Assembly: GCA_963662175.1 (NCBI GenBank)
Contig: OY759215.1
Location: forward strand, 22,867,079-22,931,078
Reading direction: 5' to 3'
Source: Aradus depressus
Lineage: Eukaryota > Arthropoda > Insecta > Hemiptera > Aradidae
Length of the DNA: 64,000 nucleotides
Under the pieces are notes generated by a model. The model saw only the letters and a list, made by a program, of their open reading frames with translations, had not been told where the DNA came from and did no database searches. A program made the translations under genes and the position numbers. This document shows, one piece after another, positions 57,205 through 64,000 of this stretch; within the stretch, counting starts at the first letter, position 1; each line of letters opens with the position of its first letter.

Positions 57205-57478
57205 TGGAAGATGGCGTGCTTTCCTACTGAGCTCAAGGCCGAGACACTTAGGTTTTTTATCTGAAAGTTGAATAAACCTTGAGCACGGCGTCCTTGGAAT
57301 GGGACGTTAAGATGCCCCCGACATTGTACTCGTGAACTGTGAATAAACCACCTGGATAGGCAAAATTTAGGACTTCCACGGTAGAGTTGGGCTCGTGTCC
57401 ACGAAAGAGCGCTCAGGTAGTAGGCAATACGATCTCGTAGTTAAAGCCCGGGCATGAGTTACAATAACTAACTATAGA
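57205..57478 (+). mobile_element. SINE-S copy in CFAP20 intron 3
   Basis: From ATGGCGTGCTTTCCTACTGA to GGGCATGAGTTACAATAACT. It is antisense to CFAP20 and ends about 23 nt from the exon 3 donor. The head is shortened and lacks the B box. Confidence 0.85.
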
Positions 57479-57501
57479 TTTATTATGTAGCTTCAAACTA
57501 C

Positions 57502-57618
57502 CTGATTCCATCCAGGATTGAGTCCAATGGGCATAGAGCAACAGAATGGCCGCACTTTGGTCGCTGATTGGTAGTTAGAGACACGAAATCTCCTCTTCAT
57601 GTCTTTGTCATCCAATAC
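57502..57618 (-). CDS. CFAP20: CFAP20/Bug22 homolog, exon 3
   Basis: A 117-nt phase-0 exon encodes 39 residues, from VLDDKDMKRRFRVSNYQSAT through KVRPFC to GWNQ, the middle of the CFAP20 fold. The acceptor is a T-rich tract ending TTTAAG before GTATTGGAT. The donor is CAG followed by GTAG. The downstream intron (56877-57501, 625 bp) holds a SINE-S copy that ends only about 23 nt from this donor. The upstream intron (57619-59219, 1.6 kb) holds a MITE and dispersed repeats. The frame joins exactly to both neighbouring exons. No damage is seen. Confidence 0.95.
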
Positions 57619-57814
57619 CTTAAAGAGAAAACAAATGTATGCTAATTTATGCAATCATATTGTGTTGAAACTCAAACTCTTCGAGAAAAAAAAAATCCTC
57701 TTAAAAACCACTTGAAATCATTAAAAAAGAATGTAACACTTGAGTTAGTAATAGCAAAGAGAATTTAATTACGAGAAATTAAGATAGATGACATTCCAGA
57801 AATTTGAAATCTTA

Positions 57815-58290
57815 TTATTATACTCGATTGTAGCTATGAACTTGAAATTTGGAATTAAGAAGTCAACTGTTCTTACTTAGGTCTGATTGGATTTTGGCCG
57901 AAATAAAACGAAAATTGAGACCACTTTCCCCCGGGACCTAACTACATTTTACAGCTAAATACATAATTTATATGAAATACAATTTTTTACAGGTCGTCCG
58001 GTTTTCGAGATATTTGCCGAAAACCATCTTGAAATGTAGTTTTGAAACATATATTTATACGTTTCCTTGATTTACCCAAAAACGGTAAGTCTTAACGAAA
58101 AATTGACCCTCACCAAAATCGTTCTCTATAAAATTTTCGATCGCTAAAAAGTCCTCAGATTTGAAATACGATCAAAACAAAAAAAAGTATAGCCCCCCCA
58201 ATAATGTACACCAAATGTCTATAAAGAATATATCTAATTTTAAGTAATTTTTAAATCGTAACTCGTAGTAATGAACTTTAAACTTTACTT
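57815..58290 (+). repeat. family C copy in CFAP20 intron 2
   Basis: CGATTGTAGCTATGAACTTG, TCTTACTTAGGTCTGATTGG, CCGGGACCTAACTACATTTT, GTCCGGTTTTCGAGATATTT and GAAACATATATTTATACGTT occur in family order. The orientation is opposite to the host gene. Confidence 0.65.
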
Positions 58291-58356
58291 ATTGGTAATC
58301 TTATCGGTTTACTTAGGAGTTTTTTTTGAAAAATTTTAAAAATTAAGAAAAATATA

Positions 58357-58574
58357 TGTGACGTGGCCATCACATGATTGTCTTAAACCAACAACGCTTA
58401 CAGATCACTATCTCTCCCCTCCCCTTCTCATAATCATTTCATTTTGTCTCTTTGTATCTTGAGAGTAGACATCCTTATACCCAGTAATGCCAATATAATT
58501 TTGAGGAGGGGAGGGAGAGAGAGTGATCTTTAAGCATGGTTGGTATAAGAAAGTCCTGCAATGGCCACATAACA
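58357..58574. mobile_element. MITE family D, copy in CFAP20 intron 2
   Basis: Same termini as the 39.2-kb copy (TGTGACGTGGCCATCACA and TGCAATGGCCACATAACA) and the same order of internal blocks (CCAACAACGCTTACAGATCA, TAGACATCCTTATACCCAGT). It lies in the 1.6-kb intron between CFAP20 exons 2 and 3. Confidence 0.75.
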
Positions 58575-59061
58575 TTTTTTTTTATTGTTTTTAATTTTTT
58601 TGTCACCTACAAGATTGCGTTTAACACCGTCAATATGACGTTATTTATAAACATTTAACTTAAAAATTAACATCAATTAGACATAATGATATACTAAAGA
58701 TAGCTTATTTTCAAGGATGTCATTATTCCGATTTATTATGGGAATTATTCCTTTACAAATTAATAAGGTGTGAAACCTTGATGTCTCAATTTCATAACTT
58801 TTTGCATACTTAATTGCACGTATTCAAAGTATAGAATTAACAAATTAGTCATTTTTCATATTTTACAGATGCACCCATGAAAATTATGGGAAAAAAATTA
58901 TATTATTCAAAAAATACACAATTTAAAAAATTGGGGAAAACGCCAATTTTGAGCAAATTTCTGTTTAAATATATGCTGATTACTAAAAAACCGTTTGTTC
59001 TAGAGAGCGGAACAGCAGCTTAAACAAAGAAAACTGAACTGTTTTTGAAAATCTCTCATAT

Positions 59062-59192
59062 AACATCAAGAGATTCCAAGATATCAGGGGAGGAATCCAG
59101 CCAGATAACGTAATTTTTAATTCATTTCAGTACATATACCGGCATACCGGCTTTCCGCGAATTGACATGTTACACTATCCCGACATATACAA
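59062..59192. repeat. repeat shared with the CFAP20 3' flank, copy 2
   Basis: Second copy of the 55.7-kb repeat. It ends about 28 nt from the exon 2 donor, inside intron 2. Confidence 0.65.
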
Positions 59193-59219
59193 AGCAATTT
59201 TAAAACTGGACAATCTTAC

Positions 59220-59411
59220 GGTGATCTCGAATGAGAAGTACTTCCTGAGGTTCTTGATAAGGAGCACAATGAAGGGGAGTTTGACTCCGAGGGTCTCCTT
59301 GGGGTCGCAAGGACATGAGATGTAAGTGGAGACCACGTTGGCACTCATGATCTCCAGCACCAGAGATCGCACATCCTCGTCCGTCAGTCGCTTCACATAA
59401 CCGTTCTTTAC
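59220..59411 (-). CDS. CFAP20: CFAP20/Bug22 homolog, exon 2
   Basis: A 192-nt phase-0 exon encodes 64 residues. It begins [20 protein letters not shown], continues through [19 protein letters not shown], and ends [14 protein letters not shown]. This matches the first half of CFAP20 from about residue 30. The acceptor is CAATTGCAG before GTAAAG; the donor is ACC followed by GTAAG. An in-frame ATG at 59415-59417 lies inside the intron-like sequence and is not the real start, because the family has about 30 further N-terminal residues. I could not find that first exon between 59.4 and 63.1 kb. It may be short and divergent, or lie beyond the window. Confidence 0.95.
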
Positions 59412-59801
59412 CTGCAATTGACATTCATCAGCTTCTCTTCTTCTCTACTTTGAAGTATTCAAGGTTGTGGGATAGTTTGTGACTTTCAGACAACTGGCTA
59501 CGGAAAATCTAGCACCGCGATTCTTGGATACTCTTTAGCATAAAAAATACTTTGAGTAGTGTCTCTGTGAGGATCCAGAATCTACAATCAAAATAAATCG
59601 TGCCGACAACTCAGCCCTAAGCTCCTCCGTTGCAACTTCCTTTTTATTGCCATGGCTAAGGTCATGTGAAAACATGTTCTCTGACGAACGTTTATCTTGA
59701 GTTAGCGTACACGTCCAGTGACGTACGTTATACGTTCAAACTGGAAGTCAGAATGGGTGATTAGTGTTACACGTTCTGATGAAGGGCTGTTCATGAATTA
59801 C

Positions 59802-60601
59802 GAAAAGCACTTTTCAATAATTATTGGCCCCACCCCTCATAACGAAACTAATTTTGTTTTTTTTCTTTGTTACTTAACATTTTCGCTGTCCATAAAAGAA
59901 CCCCGTATAACAAGTGTGTGATGTCTGATTGTCCATTAGGTTGTTTGTTTGTAAGTTTAGCTTGACAATTATCATAAAAAGTGACGCTGAAAATCTCTCA
60001 AATTAGTGGAAAAAAAGGTCTATTTTTCAAGTTTTTTTTTGTGTTGTATTCTTTCTTAATTTAGAAAAAACAATAATGGAAACCGATAAGCAGTGAGTAA
60101 CCTTCGACGGATTAGTTCGGGAAATACTCATTTAATTATTTTTATACACGCATTTATCGATAGTCCGGAGCATTTATCGATAGTCCGGAGCATTTATCGA
60201 TGAAAAGCACTTTTCAATAATTATTGGCCCCACCCCTCATAACGAAACTAATTTTGTTTTTTTTCTTTGTTACTTAACATTTTCGCTGTCCATAAAAGAA
60301 CCCCGTATAACAAGTGTGTGATGTCTGATTGTCCATTAGGTTGTTTGTTTGTAAGTTTAGCTTGACAATTATCATAAAAAGTGACGCTGAAAATCTCTCA
60401 AATTAGTGGAAAAAAAGGTCTATTTTTCAAGTTTTTTTTTGTGTTGTATTCTTTCTTAATTTAGAAAAAACAATAATGGAAACCGATAAGCAGTGAGTAA
60501 CCTTCGACGGATTAGTTCGGGAAATACTCATTTAATTATTTTTATACACGCATTTATCGATAGTCCGGAGCATTTATCGATAGTCCGGAGCATTTATCGA
60601 T
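59802..60601. repeat. perfect 400-bp tandem duplication
   Basis: 59802-60201 and 60202-60601 are identical over 400 bases by direct reading. Mismatches begin exactly outside: base 59801 is C versus T at 60201, and 60202 is G versus A at 60602. Each copy ends in CATTTATCGATAGTCCGGAG repeats. The first copy has 2.5 units; the second continues into 5. The region is non-coding and lies upstream of CFAP20 exon 2. Confidence 0.95.
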
Positions 60602-60652
60602 AGTCCGGAGCATTTATCGATAGCCGGAGCATTTATCGATAGTCCGGAGCCT
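60551..60652. repeat. 20-bp minisatellite
   Basis: The unit CATTTATCGATAGTCCGGAG is repeated five times (one unit lacks a T), ending in GAGCCTGTGCGATG of a SINE-S body. The same unit occurs 2.5 times at 60151-60201. Confidence 0.92.
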
Positions 60653-60818
60653 GTGCGATGTCAACTACTCGTTAAAAACCCTTATTTCAGGATAACTAAA
60701 CTTGGGTAGGAAAAATTTAGGGTTCCTCAGTAGAGTCATGTCCACCAGAGTGCTGAAGAGAACGCTCTCGTGACCTTGTAGTTAAAGCCACGTCATGAGT
60801 CACAAAAACAAATTTATA
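60640..60818 (+). mobile_element. SINE-S 3' half joined to a minisatellite
   Basis: GAGCCTGTGCGATGTCAACT, GTTCCTCAGTAGAGTCATGT and GTAGTTAAAGCCACGTCATG belong to the SINE-S body and tail. Its left end merges into the 20-bp repeat array. Confidence 0.8.
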
Positions 60819-60819
60819 C

Positions 60820-61430
60820 TCACGGTTTTTGACCATATTGCTAACGGTCGACTCCCACAACTGTAAAACACCGTTAATAGCCCTTGTTGGTAAGTGTTTT
60901 TAAACATTATTAGTAGTTTTTTAAATAACCTTATGTAGTAATAACGGAGGTACACAAAATAAACTTAATTCTATAAACTACTCTGGAACATGTGAAATTA
61001 AACTTATCTTTAATGAAACATATGTGTACTTTATTTTATAAAGTCAGAATCATCTATAATACGGAAAAAAGTGGATTCGGATAATCTACAATTCAGATTA
61101 AAATAAAAACTATATATATTTTTTTATTTTGAATCAAACAAGAAGCAACACTTTGCTATGATAGGTACATTATATAAGTAATAAAGATTCTCTTCTCTAA
61201 TTGCTAAAGAATAAGAAAGTGAAGCGTATATTCTCCTATTAAAATCGCAAAAAATATTCCATCATGATTTTTTAACGAAATAGCCTTCAGAAGCTTTGTA
61301 TGCTAAATCCACTATCAATAACTAAATTCTTTATAATATTACATGATATTATAACATTATTATTATTATTATACGTTATTATTATAACATAATATTATTA
61401 TGTGAGATGCATTACGATGGGCAGAAAAAA
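60820..61430. other. no feature recognised
   Basis: AT-rich spacer between the two CFAP20-family genes. I searched it on the minus strand for a CFAP20 first exon and found none. Confidence 0.4.
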
Positions 61431-61905
61431 AAGTCGTTATTGAATCACCGGCAATGTATTTCTCCAGATGATTCGTTCTGGACGAATTGGGACTTCTCCA
61501 GAAAGAATTAATTAATGAACTACTCTCCCACCAAAACCAATCGACCATTTGTACCATTCAACAGTTGACTTACAAAGGAGCTCTTAAATCCCCATACTAA
61601 ATTTTGTGTCTGATGATGAATGCTTGTGAATTGTGTTCAATATATTCATTACATCGGAAATTTTTGGATCCTCCTCTGATCCACCCATTTCCTCTGGCCG
61701 ATTCTGGGGGAAATTAATAGGTGTTGTCCTTATAGGGTTTTGAATATATGAAGTTTTCTGTCGATACATTCATTACAGCAGTTATTGAAGTTTTTGTGTT
61801 AAGCTGCCCCCCCCCCCCCCCCCCCCCTCTGTTCTCCTTAAGGGATTCTGGATAGACATAAAATTTCGTGTCAATACATTCATTCTTCACTTCTTCACTT
61901 TTAAT
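61430..61905 (+). repeat. dispersed repeat family B with 21-C tract
   Basis: Starts GTCGTTATTGAATCACCGGC, includes AACAGTTGACTTACAAAGGA, AATTAATAGGTGTTGTCCTT and GTTATTGAAGTTTTTGTGTT, then a C run at 61807-61827 and CAATACATTCATTCTTCA. Confidence 0.75.
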
Positions 61906-61934
61906 TTTTGGAATCGGGTCAGAAAAACATGAAC

Positions 61935-62030
61935 ATGTATGAACTTGAAAGAAATAAAACTTGTTTATTTATGATATTGTCTAATTTCACCAACTATATT
62001 TACATGGGAGTACTCCCCCGTTTTTGAAAA
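61935..62030. mobile_element. family F foldback, one arm only
   Basis: It carries GAAATAAAACTTGTTTATTT, ATTGTCTAATTTCAC and ACATGGGAGTACT in the order of the left arm at 15828-15920. The second arm is absent. Confidence 0.6.
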
Positions 62031-62089
62031 CCTAATTCAGTTAGCAAGGCCATGGAACATGAGACATTAAAATAAATAAATAAAGTAAA

Positions 62090-62368
62090 ATTAGTTATTG
62101 TGACTCACTACGAGGTCATATCGCGGACATAAACCCCACTCTACTTTGGAAATCCTAAATTTTGTCTACCCTACATTTTTGTTCACCTAGGTAGATCTTT
62201 AACGGGTACCTGACATCGTACAGGCTCGAGAGCGCCCCATCCGAAGGACGGCGTGCTCGAGGTTTTTTCACCTCCCAGATAAAAACTTAAGAGCCTCGGC
62301 CGGGTTTCGTATCCGCGATTTTGAGTTCAGTAGGCATGCATGCTACCTCTGAGCTACCGGCGCCCTAA
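62090..62368 (-). mobile_element. SINE-S copy
   Basis: From AGTTATTGTGACTCACTACG to GCTACCTCTGAGCTACCGGC. The tail hairpin CCAGAG...CTCTGG is deleted; the rest, including the B box, is clear. Confidence 0.87.
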
Positions 62369-62574
62369 ATAAAGTAAAATATTAGTTTTCACCATACTTC
62401 CTAATGACAATTAGATCTGAAATTGGAGCCATAGCTAGGATTGATAGCGTTCACTATAATCGGAAGTTTGCTTCATTTACAGGGAAAGGGGCGGTACAAA
62501 AATGTTTTTTTGTTCATAGAATACCAATCAAAATTGTACAAAGGTTTTCCATATATTTTCCTGGTCTACATACA

Positions 62575-62880
62575 TTTCTTTTAGTTACTTCACAGCTACA
62601 TAAAAAAAGAAGATACAACATACCATTATTTACATGAAATCACACAACAATCCAAATATGTACAAATTCACATCCGAACACTAGTGGAAGCAATGTCGGT
62701 CCGATCCTTGCCGGACAACCTTCCTTGATAACTGAATCGTCGTTGGCCGCGACCTCCTGCTTCAGGACTCCTGAGGCGGTGATGCTGACCAGCTGAGACT
62801 CAAGTGACATATATTTACATGTTTTTATTATAATGTATGTTATTATTTGAACATTTTTTAATAAACTTGGAAAAAAAATT
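62575..62880 (+). mobile_element. older 3' fragment of the same jockey-like LINE
   Basis: This stretch aligns by eye with 52200-52515: the blocks around GTGGAAGCAATGTCGGTCCG, TGAATCGTCGTTGGCCGCG and ATAAACTTGGAAAAAAAA occur in the same order. Small deletions break the frame (the PPRRL block is shortened). It sits between the two CFAP20-family genes. Confidence 0.75.
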
Positions 62881-63141
62881 GATGCGAAGACTAAAATTAT
62901 CGATTTAAAATGTTTAAATGTGCCATTACCTCTTTATTAGCACATTTGCTTGTTGTATTTATGTGTATACAGTTGTAAATAGCTATTTGTAAATAAAAAT
63001 AAAGTAAAAAATAAATAAAAATAAAAAATGTTAATTCCGAATTCTCGAAACCAAACCTGATTCAAAATTAATGAAATACCGATAAATAAAATACAGAAGA
63101 CGGAGACGACACTTTAATGTACGATAGAAGGAGCATTAGTG

Positions 63142-63423
63142 CTATTTGTAGAGTTTGAAGTCATCAGGGAGAATATCCTCAGAGTAGGGTCTATCCATGA
63201 AGTAGATCCTGCGAAGTCTGCAGGCTGCGTGAACCTGAAGTCGCTGGGTCTCTACGTAGTTGGTACCGTAGGCTCGCTGAGTCAACTCGCTCAAGTTTAC
63301 ATGGATCAGGTTCCAGCCCGTCTTCAGTGTGAGAGGGATGATGGTCGAAAAGGGACGTACTTTACAATGACTCGCAGATGTGTCTAATTTGTACAGATGC
63401 TTCATGTTCGCATCGTCCAGGAT
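63142..63423 (-). CDS. CFAP20-like paralog, last coding exon
   Basis: This 94-codon exon encodes a second, diverged CFAP20-family C-terminus. It starts ILDDANMKHLYK at an acceptor (CTGATTTCAG) in the same position and phase as exon 3 of the neighbouring gene. It contains TQRAYGTNYVETQRLQVHAA and [11 protein letters not shown], and ends FKLYK with a TAG at 63142-63144. Conservation is high in the last 50 residues but low in the stretch HLYKLDTSASHC, where the neighbour has the family-like RRFRVSNYQSA. The intron that splits exons 3 and 4 of the neighbour (between GWNQ and VQFN) is absent: GWNLIHVN is continuous. The two genes are tandem on the same strand, about 3.7 kb apart. Its upstream exons must lie beyond 64 kb. 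It could be a testis-type duplicate or, less likely, an alternative last exon of the same locus. The open frame and good acceptor argue against a processed pseudogene. Confidence 0.88.
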   Translation of the reverse strand: MLDDANMKHLYKLDTSASHCKVRPFSTIIPLTLKTGWNLIHVNLSELTQRAYGTNYVETQRLQVHAACRLRRIYFMDRPYSEDILPDDFKLYK

Positions 63424-64000
63424 CTGAAATCAGAGAAGGATTCATTAAAAAAAAAGTCCTCATCACTTTCCCAGCTATACGAAGAATAGGGAATGTTAAG
63501 TCATGCGACAGATGTCCCATGTTGAGTTTTCGCATGAATTTCACGTTTTATAAAATATGATAGTATAGATTTCATGGTAATATGATAGTCAATTGGAACC
63601 AGCGAGCAAAATCTTCTTTTATCCGACCTCTAGGTAAACTTTTATAACTCAGTCTGGACCAATGTAGACATTTAAGATATCAAGCGGTCCAGATTGTCGA
63701 GGATAAATTCCTTGTCAAATAAAATGAACACTTTTGAAGGCTTTGAGGAATAATTAGTCTATTAATTAAGTGACAACTGAAGAAAAAAGGATCAGTTGTA
63801 GTCGGGGGAAAAACCTAAAAATCATGGTCTAGAGTTAATTTGACTTATAAATTAACAACGTACAATATTTCATATAAGTAAATATGATTTGTTTTTGGGC
63901 GAAGTTTTAAGCAATTATACAAAAAAAGTTGTATTAGTTTTTATTTTCTTTAAATATAAACCATTTTGAGTTATTTGATTAGCTAACTTTTAAAAGAAAA
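63424..64000. other. intron or upstream region of the CFAP20-like paralog
   Basis: No exon 2 equivalent is visible here, so the paralog intron exceeds 577 bp. The equivalent intron in the neighbour is 1.6 kb. Confidence 0.4.

Noticed and set aside
59200..59424. Second minus-strand frame over CFAP20 exon 2
   Set aside because: Out-of-frame shadow of the CFAP20 exon.
63139..63387. Plus-strand frame opposite the CFAP20-like exon
   Set aside because: Antisense shadow of a conserved coding exon.

Overview
This 64-kb window looks like nuclear chromosomal DNA of an insect or a close arthropod relative. Three things point that way: AT-rich sequence dominated by interspersed repeats, spliced genes with GT-AG introns, and a tRNA-derived SINE family whose tails end in CCTAA/TTAGG repeats, the insect telomere motif. 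I cannot place the species. There is no bacterial, plasmid or organelle signature, and no operons or CRISPR.

Confident protein-coding content is small and lies at the right end, on the minus strand. Exons 2 to 4 of a CFAP20/Bug22 gene (axoneme inner-junction protein) sit at 59411-59220, 57618-57502 and 56876-56706. A second, divergent CFAP20-like gene lies upstream, with its last exon at 63423-63142. In that copy the sequence of exons 3 and 4 is one continuous exon, so the paralogs differ by one intron. I found no first exon for either gene.

Three other places look like exons of genes I cannot name. A GC-rich minus-strand first coding exon lies at 17636-17431. A minus-strand exon starting at 27998 runs into a 21-copy, 39-bp tandem repeat that encodes a 13-residue repeat. 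A 74-nt minus-strand exon at 25108-25035 is followed by a possible last exon at 24381-24321. A possible plus-strand exon lies at 16384-16477.

The rest is mobile-element debris, heavily nested. One tRNA-type SINE family (called SINE-S here) has about two dozen copies, several with target-site duplications and so fairly young. Non-LTR retrotransposon pieces include jockey-like, CR1/L2-like and RTE-like 3' ends; one is a 5'-truncated 519-bp copy with a 14-bp target duplication. There is a decayed Tc1 transposase, pogo-like ends, and several foldback/MITE families. Other dispersed families are called B, C, E and F here. Some foldback and retroelement ends carry a CTGATGA-stem-GAAAC motif resembling a hammerhead ribozyme core, with a changing but still paired stem.

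Layout: 1-17 kb repeats with a dead Tc1 element and a jockey remnant; 17.4-17.9 kb a GC-rich putative promoter and first exon; 18-24 kb SINEs, foldbacks and a CR1/L2-like end; 24-28 kb the possible membrane or mucin-like gene; 28-55 kb repeats with LINE remnants; 55-64 kb the CFAP20 pair, with a SINE and a perfect 400-bp duplication in or beside the introns.
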